Position numbers and translations under genes: made by a program | Notes under the pieces: generated by a model | The model's database searches: none | Told to the model about the DNA's origin: nothing | The model's input: only the letters and a program-made list of their open reading frames with translations | Source: Alkalihalobacillus deserti | GTDB taxonomy: Bacteria; Bacillota; Bacilli; Bacillales; Bacillaceae_D | Direction: 5' to 3' | Length of the DNA: 64,000 nucleotides | Assembly (NCBI RefSeq): GCF_020734105.1 | Contig: NZ_JAJAFR010000001.1 | Span: forward strand, 558,001 to 622,000 | In this document: piece by piece, positions 1 to 7,669 of the stretch | How the letters are laid out: each line of letters opens with the position of its first letter | How positions within the stretch are numbered: the stretch's first letter is position 1

Positions 1-2
1 TG

Positions 3-116
3 GAAGTCGAGGCTTTATGTGGATACTTTGTAAAACTCGGTAACCGTTCTGGGGTAGATGTTCCTGTATTAAGTACAATCTATGCTGTATTATCATTTAT
101 TGACGAAGTGGAATAG
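3..116 (+). CDS. 2-dehydropantoate 2-reductase, C-terminal end (partial)
   Basis: The frame starting at base 3 is open from the window edge to TAG at 114-116 and gives 37 residues. The stretch EVEALCGYFVKLG followed by VPVLSTIYAVL resembles the C-terminal helix of the ApbA/PanE family, which reduces ketopantoate to pantoate with NADPH (pantothenate synthesis, or a related catabolic paralogue). Only the tail is visible, so active-site residues cannot be checked. Part of this 3' end together with its downstream flank recurs, decayed, near 15.7 kb. Confidence 0.6.
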   Translation, partial: EVEALCGYFVKLGNRSGVDVPVLSTIYAVLSFIDEVE

Positions 117-180
117 TTTGTACAAGTTAATTCAAATTTGAATTTTTTTTATCAAAAATGAATCATTTAAAAAGGAAAAG
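79..180 (+). repeat. Direct repeat copy A (3' end of reductase gene plus flank)
   Basis: About 100 bases here match 15723-15820 in the same orientation with small gaps. Shared blocks include TCTATGCTG, ATCAT.TATTGAC, GAATAGTT, AAATTTGAATT and TCAAAAATGAATC.TTTAAA. The copy covers the last 38 bases of the reductase reading frame and about 64 bases downstream. Confidence 0.65.
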
Positions 181-484
181 AATGTCTGACCCCCAGTGCT
201 TAAGCAGAATTAAAGGAATTTTTACTAACAATAGATACTGAAACACATTCTATAACTTAGGTTGAACGAAAAAATCGTTTAAAAAGTTAGACAAGAAAAG
301 CAAAGAGCTTGAATACAAAGCGTTAAACGAAACGTTAAAAACAATGTTAGAAAGATTCATTAAGGGTCATACCTAAAGAGCTAGTGATGAAATCTACACG
401 AAACTCTAAACGGAAGAATTATCCTTTTCAATTAGTAATAAAATACTATTGAATCCCTCAGCTAATAAACGAGCGATTTTATTA
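181..484. other. Intergenic stretch with coding-like debris
   Basis: No intact gene is visible. Bases 181-205 look like half of a GTCTGACCCCC-type palindrome of the kind that occurs complete near 49.85 kb. Around 275-379 one frame reads as a lysine/glutamate-rich peptide ending IKGHT and a stop, without a start or ribosome binding site, which suggests a gene remnant of unknown origin. The last nine bases (476-484) are the left target duplication of the following insertion element. Confidence 0.4.
476..484. repeat. Left target-site duplication of the IS element
   Basis: ATTTTATTA directly precedes the left terminal repeat, and the same nine bases follow the right terminal repeat at 1867-1875. 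A 9-bp duplication fits the IS4 family. Confidence 0.8.
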
Positions 485-501
485 CACTAGTGTCGCATAA
501 A
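485..501 (+). repeat. IS left terminal inverted repeat
   Basis: CACTAGTGTCGCATAAA pairs with the right end at 1850-1866 with a single mismatch. Confidence 0.85.
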
Positions 502-622
502 TATTTCCTTAAAATTCAAAATACACCCAATATTCAAATTTTAGTTCGTAAGCGCATAAAAATTCCTTTACAATGGAAGTACAGGTGGTTCCTATCCAAA
601 TCCAACGTAAAGGATATCAGCT

Positions 623-1710
623 ATGGACAAGATACACGATTATCTTCACTTGGTAAATGGGATGCACCCATAAATATGAAACTTTTTAATGAACAAGTAA
701 AAAAAGATGGACTGGATAAGTATAAGAAGAAATTATCAACGTCCTTTTTACGAAACTATTTCTCTATGCACACTTGAAACAAGTAAAGCCTTCATGCGTT
801 AAATGCAGAACTAGCCGATGAAAACTTACAGAAAGAATTGGGGCTCAAATCAATCAGTGTCTCTCAGCTTTCTCGCAAAAACAGGGCCATAGATTCGTCT
901 CTTTCTTTCATGGTCTTTTTTGAATTAGTTCGACAGATTCAAATGAAAACAAACCAACATAAATCAGCACTTCCTTTAAAAATTGTCGATTCAAGCACCC
1001 TGCCGCTAAATCTCACCCGTTGTAACTGGGCTACATTTCGTAAGAGCAAGGGTGGTGTCAAACTTCATCATAGATTTGTTTTTGGCGATCAAGATACGGT
1101 CTATCCTGATAAAGCCGTTATCACAAATGCCGTTGAACACGATCGGAATCAACTGGAGATTCTCGTTGATGACAAAGATGCCATGTGTTTGATCGTGGAT
1201 TTATCGACTATGAACGATTTGATCGGTACTTTGATGAAGGAATTTTTTTGTCTCAAGACTTAAAAAGAATGCCGTCATAAGAAAAGTTGAATCCTACTCT
1301 TTACCTGAAGGAAGTCCGATTACATCGGTACATCACAAAAGCGTACTGAAAATGTATTTCGAATCTTTGAAATGGTCGATTCGAAAGGGAATCCTATACG
1401 TTTGATCACGAATCGCTTTGACTTAAAAGCGGAAGAAATAGGCGACCTGTACCGTTCAAGATGGGCAATAGAGTTATTTTTCAAATGGTTAAAGTAGCAC
1501 GTTGAAATAAAAACATTTTTTGGATACAGCGAACAAGCTGTACACAATCAAATTTTCCTTGCATTAATTACGTATTGCCTGAATGTACTCCGTTCAACTT
1601 GAAATCAAAGGAAAACCAACATTATTACGGATACCCGATGGCTCAAGGCAACCATGTGGAGACCAGCAAGAGTATGGTTCGGATTCATTGAGCAAAGAGG
1701 AAGTCCCTAA
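623..1710 (+). pseudogene. IS4-family transposase, frameshifted
   Basis: ATG at 623 opens with MDK, then a frame change continues with TRLSSLGKWDAPINMK. The 838-1263 segment carries SISVSQLSRKN, LKIVDSSTLPLN and YPDKAVITNAVEHDRNQLE, hallmarks of IS4Bsu1-like DDE transposases (the first Asp of the triad is in IVDSST). Later segments in other frames read RSRWAIELFFKWLK (containing the YREK-type region) and end in RPARVWFGFIEQRGSP with TAA at 1708-1710. At least four frame changes or stops separate these pieces, so the gene cannot make an active transposase. It is moribund in place, because the IS ends are still nearly perfect. Confidence 0.85.
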
Positions 1711-1849
1711 CATGTACTTGTCGTTGTTGTCAAGTGGAAATTGTATAAAATTTCCAAATGGACAGTGCCACCTTTTGCTTGGGATTGTCTTTTTAGCTCA
1801 TTTTCCAGAAAAGAATATAAAGAGAATATTCAAATTATAATTGTGTGGT

Positions 1850-1866
1850 TTTATGCAACACTAGTG
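1850..1866 (-). repeat. IS right terminal inverted repeat
   Basis: TTTATGCAACACTAGTG is the reverse complement of the left end apart from one base. The nine bases after it (ATTTTATTA, 1867-1875) repeat the left flank. Confidence 0.85.
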
Positions 1867-1960
1867 ATTTTATTAGTTGAATTAAATTACTTTTTATACA
1901 ACCGTAAATTGCTTTGGCTAATTCATCTAAATTAATTGTTTAATTAATGGAGGTAAATCA

Positions 1961-2971
1961 ATGGAAAAATTAAATCGAAGTATCCACTTAGTCAGTAGGC
2001 CAACTGGAGTGCCGAAACCTGAAAACTTTCAGCTGATTCTTAATCATATCCCGAAGATCAAAGAGGGAGAGCTATTAATACGGACAATTTATCTTTCAGT
2101 TGATCCATATATGCGAGGAAGAATGAGAGGAATAAAAACATATGCCAATCCTTTTGAATTAAATGAAGTATTAATAGGAGGGGTTGTTGGAGAAATATTA
2201 GAAACTAAGAATCCAAGTTTTAAAGTAGGAGAAATCGTTGAGGGACGCTTAGGGTGGGCAGACTATTCTGTTTCAAATGGCAGCAATCTAAGAAAAGTAG
2301 CTCCTAGACTAGCCCCGATTTCAACCGCTCTAGGGGTTGTTGGGATGCCGGGACTAACCGCTTACTTTGGCTTACTGGACATTGGGAAGCCAAGGCAAGG
2401 AGAGACGGTAGTGGTTTCTGGAGCAGCTGGGGCTGTTGGAATGGTTGTAGGACAAATTGCAAAGATAAGAGGTTGTCATGTTGTTGGAATTGCTGGTACA
2501 GATCAAAAAAACCAATATTTAAAAAATGAACTTGGATTTGATGAGACGATAAATTATAAAACAGAAAACGTGTTGGAAGCACTAGAAAAAACTTGTCCTA
2601 AAGGGGTGGACGTTTATTTTGATAATGTAGGTGGTGATATTTCGGACGCCGTTATGAATCTAATTAACTTTCAAGCTAGAATTGTCCTTTGTGGTCAAAT
2701 CGCTGAATACAACCAGGAAAAGCTAGAGATGGGGCCACGTGTACACAGAAAATTAATCCACAGCAGTGCACTAATGCAAGGTTTTATCGTATCAAACTAT
2801 GTACAGCGTCAAGAAGAAGGATTAAAACAATTAGGTGAGTGGGTAAATGATGGGACAATAAAATATCGTGAAACAATTATTAAAGGATTAGAACGTGCGC
2901 CACAAGCATTTATAGGACTTTTTTCTGGAGAAAATATAGGGAAACAACTTGTAAAGGTTTCATACGAATAA
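1961..2971 (+). CDS. NADP-dependent medium-chain oxidoreductase (YfmJ / PTGR-like)
   Basis: This 336-residue protein of the zinc-free MDR superfamily most likely reduces an alpha,beta-unsaturated carbonyl with NADPH. Motifs: an N-terminal GroES-like domain with SVDPYMRGRM at about 46-55, typical of YfmJ, curcumin reductase and prostaglandin reductase, then a Rossmann fold with SGAAGAVGMVVGQIAK at about 153-168. No zinc-binding cysteine/histidine set is seen. The length is normal. ATG 1961 is preceded by GGAGG at 1950-1954. The gene stands alone between the IS element and an SDR remnant, and a strong hairpin at 3365 would end its transcript. A link to the acyl-CoA genes downstream is only positional. 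Confidence 0.85.
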   Translation: MEKLNRSIHLVSRPTGVPKPENFQLILNHIPKIKEGELLIRTIYLSVDPYMRGRMRGIKTYANPFELNEVLIGGVVGEILETKNPSFKVGEIVEGRLGWADYSVSNGSNLRKVAPRLAPISTALGVVGMPGLTAYFGLLDIGKPRQGETVVVSGAAGAVGMVVGQIAKIRGCHVVGIAGTDQKNQYLKNELGFDETINYKTENVLEALEKTCPKGVDVYFDNVGGDISDAVMNLINFQARIVLCGQIAEYNQEKLEMGPRVHRKLIHSSALMQGFIVSNYVQRQEEGLKQLGEWVNDGTIKYRETIIKGLERAPQAFIGLFSGENIGKQLVKVSYE

Positions 2972-3064
2972 ATACAAAAACTAGAGAACCTTGTCTGTGA
3001 GAATTAGAGATTTTTTATTGTAGCCAAGTAGCTAAGATTAATAAAAACAGCTGGGAGAGAACGA

Positions 3065-3287
3065 ATTATAATCAGCGCTTCTTTGACTGGACGAACATAT
3101 AGTTCAATAACTGCAGCCCATTATGCAGTAAGTAAACAGGAATAATAGCCTTGACACGCCAATTACCTGGTGTGTGAGAAGATACGGAATTTATGCCAAT
3201 TCCATTGCTCTAGGGCGGATTGATCCCCCGTTGATTTGGAATGTTTCAAAAGAGATTAATGATCAAGTGATCGCAAAAACATCTTAA
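3065..3287 (+). pseudogene. Remnant of a short-chain dehydrogenase/reductase
   Basis: Two neighbouring frames give recognisable SDR pieces. The first, at 3065-3145, contains GRTYSSITAAHYAVSK, the region of the catalytic Tyr-x3-Lys. The second, up to TAA at 3285-3287, reads RRYGIYANSIALGRIDPPL, the segment after the active site. A frameshift and stops separate them, and the N-terminal nucleotide-binding half is missing. It is the broken tail of an SDR gene, of a family used repeatedly in this region. Confidence 0.7.
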
Positions 3288-3364
3288 TTTATTGGATATT
3301 CTGTATGAGTATCTTTACCTAATTCCTTCGGGTTTAGTTAATTCTACAGACGGATTTATCTCAA

Positions 3365-3427
3365 AAAACATGAAACCCGAATAGGGGCACTTTATTATAG
3401 GTGTCCATTATTTGGGTTTCATGTTTT
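3365..3427. terminator. Bidirectional terminator
   Basis: AAAACATGAAACCC (3365-3378) pairs perfectly with GGGTTTCATGTTTT (3414-3427). A/T runs on both outer sides let it serve the oxidoreductase side (+) and the LysR gene (-), which converge here. Confidence 0.75.
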
Positions 3428-3445
3428 AAGAATATAACGCGACTA

Positions 3446-4342
3446 TTATTTCTTTACTAAAACATTATTGTTCTTTAAATAATTTTGAGTGAAAGTAAGG
3501 AAGGTATTTACAGCAGGAGATTTTTCATCTTTGTGCCAAGCGCAAGAAGTTTGAAGATTAGTAACGGGAGATATCTCCTTGAACACAATGTTCGGATTTG
3601 TATGTTTTTCGTAGGATAGTCTAGAAATTAGTGCGACTCCCATTCCGGCAGCAACTAGGGATATGATTGTTGGTAATCCAAGTGCCTCTTGAGAAATTTT
3701 AGGATGAAAACCTGCTTGGTTGCAAATAGACATGATATGACTAAAATAGATAGAAGTTTTGGTAGTCGCAATGAAAGGAACCTCGGCTAATTCACGCACC
3801 GCAATTGGAGAAGTTCTTTCTGCTAATCGATGTGTTTTTGGTAAAATCACACCGTAAGGAGACTCGGTGACAGTCTGAAATTGTAAGAATTCACAATCGA
3901 AGTATGGCATAACTCCAATGTCAATACTTCTCTCTCTTAAATCTTCAATTATAGTTGAAGATAAGGACTGCTGTAATACAATTTTAACATTTGGGAATTC
4001 CTCTTGAAATAACAGAACTATTTGGATCAATACTTCATTCATCCCGCTTGCATAGCTGATTAACAACGAACCCTTCAAGCCCTGAGATATATTTCGAACA
4101 TCTTTACATGCTTTATCAACCATTTTTAAAATTTCATAAGACTGTTTCAGCAGTTCTTTGCCTGCATCGGTCAGCTCTACTTTTTGTTTTGTACGAAAAA
4201 ATAGTTTAACTCCTATTTCATCTTCAAACTGGCTTATTTGTCGGCTAAGTGGAGGTTGAGAAATATTTAATCGAGTCGCCGCTCTTCCAAAATGTAGCTC
4301 CTCCGCAACTGCGATAAAGTATTTAATATGACGAAGTTCCAT
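3446..4342 (-). CDS. LysR-family transcriptional regulator
   Basis: This 298-residue LTTR has an N-terminal winged HTH (about residues 3-62, with FGRAATRLNISQPPLSRQIS as the recognition region) and a periplasmic-binding-protein-like effector domain (about 90-290). It resembles the CatM/BenM/AlsR branch. The gene reads away from the catabolic operon beginning at 4755, with a 412-base divergent intergenic region, the classic arrangement for an LTTR that controls the facing operon. An inverted repeat at 4478-4494 is a candidate operator. The effector is not predictable; a CoA intermediate or free acid of the pathway would fit. The start ATG (reverse strand, 4342) is preceded by a GGGGGA-type ribosome binding site. 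Confidence 0.9.
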   Translation of the reverse strand: MELRHIKYFIAVAEELHFGRAATRLNISQPPLSRQISQFEDEIGVKLFFRTKQKVELTDAGKELLKQSYEILKMVDKACKDVRNISQGLKGSLLISYASGMNEVLIQIVLLFQEEFPNVKIVLQQSLSSTIIEDLRERSIDIGVMPYFDCEFLQFQTVTESPYGVILPKTHRLAERTSPIAVRELAEVPFIATTKTSIYFSHIMSICNQAGFHPKISQEALGLPTIISLVAAGMGVALISRLSYEKHTNPNIVFKEISPVTNLQTSCAWHKDEKSPAVNTFLTFTQNYLKNNNVLVKK

Positions 4343-4450
4343 AGTATTTCCCCCTTATATATGTCGGAGTCCTTATGTAATGTCATTGCTCGATATTAAG
4401 ACTTTAAAGGTATTATAGTAGTTATAATTTGATATTAGACTATATTTACA

Positions 4451-4494
4451 AAATATTCTACCATAAACATATATTATGAATATTTCATATATTC
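4451..4494. promoter_or_regulatory. Candidate LysR operator in the divergent region
   Basis: GAATAT-TTCAT-ATATTC (4478-4494) is a perfect 6-bp inverted repeat with a T-N11-A-like layout. AAATATTC (4451-4458) also pairs with GAATATTT (4478-4485). They lie between the divergent lysR gene and the 4755 operon. The rest of 4343-4754 is AT-rich with no other recognised element, and no -24/-12 promoter is present. Confidence 0.4.
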
Positions 4495-4754
4495 AGAAAT
4501 CTAAAGTCTTTTCAATCGATGGACTTTTTCGAAAGGATGAGATATTTAGTATAGCCATATTTCATAGTGTGGAATTGTGTAAGTAACGCGTTATTGCCTC
4601 TGCATTAACGAGGAGTTGTTGAAAAGTGGGTAGCCACTAGAGTGGATATCTTCAATTCTACTTCTTATTTAACTCAATGAGATTAATTTCGTAAAGCGAA
4701 GTAATTTCTATTAGTGAGACATTATTTAAATTAAATAGACTTGAGGATGGTGAA

Positions 4755-5519
4755 ATGATGAGGAATTTCGAGGGAAGAACAGCTCTTGTTACAGGTGGAA
4801 GTCGAGGAATTGGAAAAGGGATTGTGGAGCGCTTTGCTGCCGAAGGGGCAAAGGTTGCGATCATTGATGTAAATGAACAGGCAATGAAGGAAACAGAAGC
4901 AGAGTTAAAGGAAAAGCGAATTCCCGTTTATACAAAAGTAGCGAGTGTGACAGAGCGCGACCAAATAGAACAGGCAATGAAGGAAATAGTGGAAACGTTT
5001 GGATCTATCGACATTCTTGTTAATACCGCTGGTGTGATTCGCGATAATTTGTTGTTTAGAATGACAGACGAAGATTGGTTGACTGTCATGGAAGTCCATT
5101 TAAAGGGTGCTTTTTATGCCACTCGCGCTGTCCAGCAATATATGGTGAAAAACAACTATGGAAGAATCATTAATATATCTTCAACATCTGCTCTAGGGAA
5201 CAAAGGGCAAGCCAATTACGCAACAGCAAAAGCTGGTTTACAAGGATTTACGAAAACACTCGCGTTTGAACTAGGAAAGTTTGGGATCACGGCGAATGCC
5301 GTTGCACCAGGTTTTATTGAAACAGAGATGACGAAAGCAACAGCAGAAAGAGTCGGGGTTACCTTTGAAGAATATTCAAAAGCAGCAATTAGTAAGATTC
5401 CAGTTGCAAAAAGTGGTAAGCCAGAAGATATTGCCAATGCCGTCGCGTTTTTTGCAGATGAGCGCTCATCATTTGTTAGTGGTCAAGTGCTGTATGTAGC
5501 AGGAGGTCCGAAAGGGTGA
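4755..5519 (+). CDS. FabG-like SDR, 3-oxoacyl-CoA/ACP reductase type
   Basis: This classical SDR of 254 residues has TGGSRGIG at 13-20, the active-site Ser near 142-143, Tyr155 and Lys159 in NYATAKAG, and C-terminal FIETEMT typical of FabG. NTAG replaces the usual NNAG at about 90-93. It probably interconverts 3-oxoacyl- and 3-hydroxyacyl-CoA. It is the first gene of cluster I; its GTGA end overlaps the start of the MaoC-like gene, so they are translationally coupled. Pairing with MaoC hydratase subunits suggests the (R)-3-hydroxyacyl route. A close paralogue lies at 30355. ATG 4755 and ATG 4758 are both possible starts. Confidence 0.85.
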   Translation: MMRNFEGRTALVTGGSRGIGKGIVERFAAEGAKVAIIDVNEQAMKETEAELKEKRIPVYTKVASVTERDQIEQAMKEIVETFGSIDILVNTAGVIRDNLLFRMTDEDWLTVMEVHLKGAFYATRAVQQYMVKNNYGRIINISSTSALGNKGQANYATAKAGLQGFTKTLAFELGKFGITANAVAPGFIETEMTKATAERVGVTFEEYSKAAISKIPVAKSGKPEDIANAVAFFADERSSFVSGQVLYVAGGPKG

Positions 5520-5974
5520 ATGAAATGTTTCAGAATATAGTCGGAAAAAGATCAGCAAAAGTAAAAAATATAGTTGAAATAGGCTGGGTAAAGAAATTTG
5601 CTGAAGCAATAGGTGATATAGACCCAATATATGTTGATGAAGAAGCAGCATCGAGAACGACACATAAGAAAAACATAGCCCCTGTCACCTTTCCAGTCAC
5701 ATTTGATTATGGGACGATCCCAGATGTAAAAGTCCCTACAAAAGGATTAATCCACGGGGAACAAAAATATCATTATACCCGCCCTCTTTTTGTCGGAGAA
5801 ACAGTCTATTGTTATGCAGAAGTGAAAAACTACTATGAAAAAAAAGGAACATTCGGCAATATGGGATTTCTAGTCTATTCAAAATGTGTAGAAGATGAAC
5901 AGGGTGAGCTTTTGTGTAAAACAGAATATGTGATCATCATAAGCGAAGCTGTGAGGAAGGAGATGTCAAATTGA
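5516..5974 (+). CDS. MaoC-like dehydratase, N-terminal (FAS1-type) subunit
   Basis: This 152-residue single hot-dog protein starts at GTG 5516, overlapping the upstream stop by four bases. AIGDIDPIYVDEEAA at about 31-45 is in the position of the hydratase motif, but it has Tyr where the catalytic His would be, so this subunit is probably inactive alone. HGEQKYHYTRPLFVGE at about 82-97 is typical of the FAS1-like dehydratase region. Heterodimers of one structural and one catalytic hot-dog subunit are known (mycobacterial HadAB, ChsH1/ChsH2), and the next gene encodes the catalytic partner. Expected role: hydration of a 2-enoyl-CoA to the (R)-3-hydroxyacyl-CoA. Confidence 0.8.
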   Translation: MNEMFQNIVGKRSAKVKNIVEIGWVKKFAEAIGDIDPIYVDEEAASRTTHKKNIAPVTFPVTFDYGTIPDVKVPTKGLIHGEQKYHYTRPLFVGETVYCYAEVKNYYEKKGTFGNMGFLVYSKCVEDEQGELLCKTEYVIIISEAVRKEMSN

Positions 5975-6381
5975 AATTGAAGAACATAGCCGAATTGACA
6001 GTAGGTGAGTCTTTAGATGAAATACAAGTTGGCCCTGTGACACGTTTAAGTTTGATTAAGTATGCAGGGGTGTCAGGAGATTTCAACCCTATTCATACGA
6101 TAGAGGAAGAAGCAGAAAAAGCTGGACTTCCTGCTATTATCGCTCATGGAATGTGGACGATGGGGAACTTAGCGAGGGTATTTACCCCTTTTTTAGGAAA
6201 TGGATTTATTAAAGAATATTCCATACGATTCCGAGGCATGGTGTTTTTGAACGATGTCGTCACGTTAAAAGCAACAGTAGAAAAAATACATGAAAATACA
6301 GTGACATTTACTGTTTCAGCGATCAATCAAGAGAAAAAAGACGTGTTGAAAGGCCAAGTGGTCTTTTGTCCATCTCTTTAG
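5971..6381 (+). CDS. MaoC-like (R)-specific enoyl-CoA hydratase, catalytic subunit
   Basis: This 136-residue hot-dog protein starts at TTG 5971 and overlaps the preceding stop by four bases. The hydratase motif is complete: GDFNPIH (Asp37, His42) and AHGMWTMG following about 17 residues later. It would complete the two-subunit hydratase begun by the previous gene and feed the SDR at 4755 with (R)-3-hydroxyacyl-CoA. It is shorter than PhaJ plus linker but normal for this split type. It lies 50 bases before the thiolase, in the same operon. Confidence 0.85.
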   Translation: MKLKNIAELTVGESLDEIQVGPVTRLSLIKYAGVSGDFNPIHTIEEEAEKAGLPAIIAHGMWTMGNLARVFTPFLGNGFIKEYSIRFRGMVFLNDVVTLKATVEKIHENTVTFTVSAINQEKKDVLKGQVVFCPSL

Positions 6382-6431
6382 AAGGAATGTCTAGTGAAAA
6401 GATAAAATAACAAAGAAAAGGAGAATGATAA

Positions 6432-7604
6432 ATGAAGAGAGATGCAGTCATTGTTTCAGCTGTTCGTACAGCAATTGGAAGACAAGGTGGAGCGCTTGCT
6501 ACCGTACCTGTTCACGTTTATGGTGCAGAAGTGATCAAAGAGGCAATGAAACGGGCAAGTGTGACTCCGGATATGGTTGAGGATGTCATTATGGGTAATG
6601 TATTAAGCGGGGGAGGAAACATCGCGAGATTAACAGCTCTTCAAACAGGACTTTCGAAAGAACTTCCTGGTTTAACTGTTGACCGTCAATGTGGTTCAGG
6701 GATTAATGCAGTCGTTCTAGCTGCTCAGGCAATTAAGTCTGGAGCTGGAGACGTTTATATTGCTGGCGGAGTAGAAAGTATGAGTCGAGCTCCTTATTTA
6801 ATGGATAGAGTTGATAAAGCGTACAGTCCTACCTTGCCAAAGTTTAGAAAGTCTCAGCTCTCACCAAAAGAAGTTGGTGACCCTCCTATGGGAATAACAG
6901 CTGAAAACCTTGTTGAAAAATATGAAATTAGTCGTAAGGAGCAAGATGAATTTGCGCTTAGAAGTCAACAAAGAATGGCTAAAGCAATGGAAGAGGGACG
7001 TTTTGATGAACAAATAGTTCCAATCAGTATCCCTGTAAGAAAGGCTGAACCGTTTGAATTTAAGAAAGATGAGCATCCACGTCAAAATACAACATTCGAA
7101 GGGCTATCGAAACTATCTCCTGCATTTCTTTATGATGGTTCTGTTACAGCTGGGAACAGTTCGGGGTTAAATGATGCTGCATCAGCCCTTGTAATTATGT
7201 CAAGAGAGAAAGCAGATCAATTAGGACTTACACCATTAGCGGTTATCCGTGAATCAGCAGTAGCTGGAGTGGATCCAAATATTATGGGGATCGGACCAGT
7301 ACCTTCGTCAAAAAAAGTAATGGAAAAATCAAATCTATCAATAGATGATATGGACATTATCGAATTAAATGAAGCATTTGCAGCACAAGTAATTGCTTGT
7401 GACAGGGAACTAAATATCGACCCAGAAAAGCTTAATGTCAATGGCGGAGCCATCGCGCATGGACATCCCCTTGGGGCGACTGGAGCAATTCTTCTAACAA
7501 AAGCAGTATACGAATTGAAACGAATGAATGGGAAGTATGCTCTAATTACTGCTTGTATTGGCGGAGGACAGGGAATTGCGGTAATTATTGAACGTAATGG
7601 TTGA
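6432..7604 (+). CDS. Acetyl-CoA C-acyltransferase (thiolase)
   Basis: This 390-residue degradative thiolase has the nucleophilic Cys at about 87 in DRQCGSGINAV, the His at about 345 in [14 protein letters not shown], and the second Cys at about 375 in CIGGGQG; all catalytic residues are present. It cleaves 3-oxoacyl-CoA with CoA to give acetyl-CoA (or propionyl-CoA from branched chains). ATG 6432 follows AAAGGAGAA. It sits between the MaoC pair and the acyl-CoA ligase in cluster I. The thiolase at 27962 is a near paralogue, sharing the LSGGGNIARLT and GITAENLV signatures; the one at 16467 is more distant. Confidence 0.92.
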   Translation: MKRDAVIVSAVRTAIGRQGGALATVPVHVYGAEVIKEAMKRASVTPDMVEDVIMGNVLSGGGNIARLTALQTGLSKELPGLTVDRQCGSGINAVVLAAQAIKSGAGDVYIAGGVESMSRAPYLMDRVDKAYSPTLPKFRKSQLSPKEVGDPPMGITAENLVEKYEISRKEQDEFALRSQQRMAKAMEEGRFDEQIVPISIPVRKAEPFEFKKDEHPRQNTTFEGLSKLSPAFLYDGSVTAGNSSGLNDAASALVIMSREKADQLGLTPLAVIRESAVAGVDPNIMGIGPVPSSKKVMEKSNLSIDDMDIIELNEAFAAQVIACDRELNIDPEKLNVNGGAIAHGHPLGATGAILLTKAVYELKRMNGKYALITACIGGGQGIAVIIERNG

Positions 7605-7669
7605 GGTAAATCATAGGAATCGACCAGTAAATAAATCAAGTTTTGTAGTTTACTTGGAGGTGAAAGCGC

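Larger units (their letters stand above)
485..1866 (+). mobile_element. IS4-family-like insertion element, degenerate but with intact ends
   Basis: The element is 1382 bp. Its ends are inverted repeats: CACTAGTGTCGCATAAA at 485-501 and the reverse complement of CACTAGTGTTGCATAAA at 1850-1866 (16 of 17 match). It is flanked by the 9-bp direct repeat ATTTTATTA. The interior carries a transposase broken by several frameshifts. The size, target duplication and DDE-type transposase similarity agree with the IS4 family (IS4Bsu1-like). A short left-end piece of a related element occurs at 47846-47943. Confidence 0.85.

Noticed and set aside
6861-7639. Long reverse-strand frames opposite the thiolases, dehydrogenases and ligases.
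   Set aside because: They are shadows of conserved genes on the forward strand: no ribosome binding sites and no family signatures.
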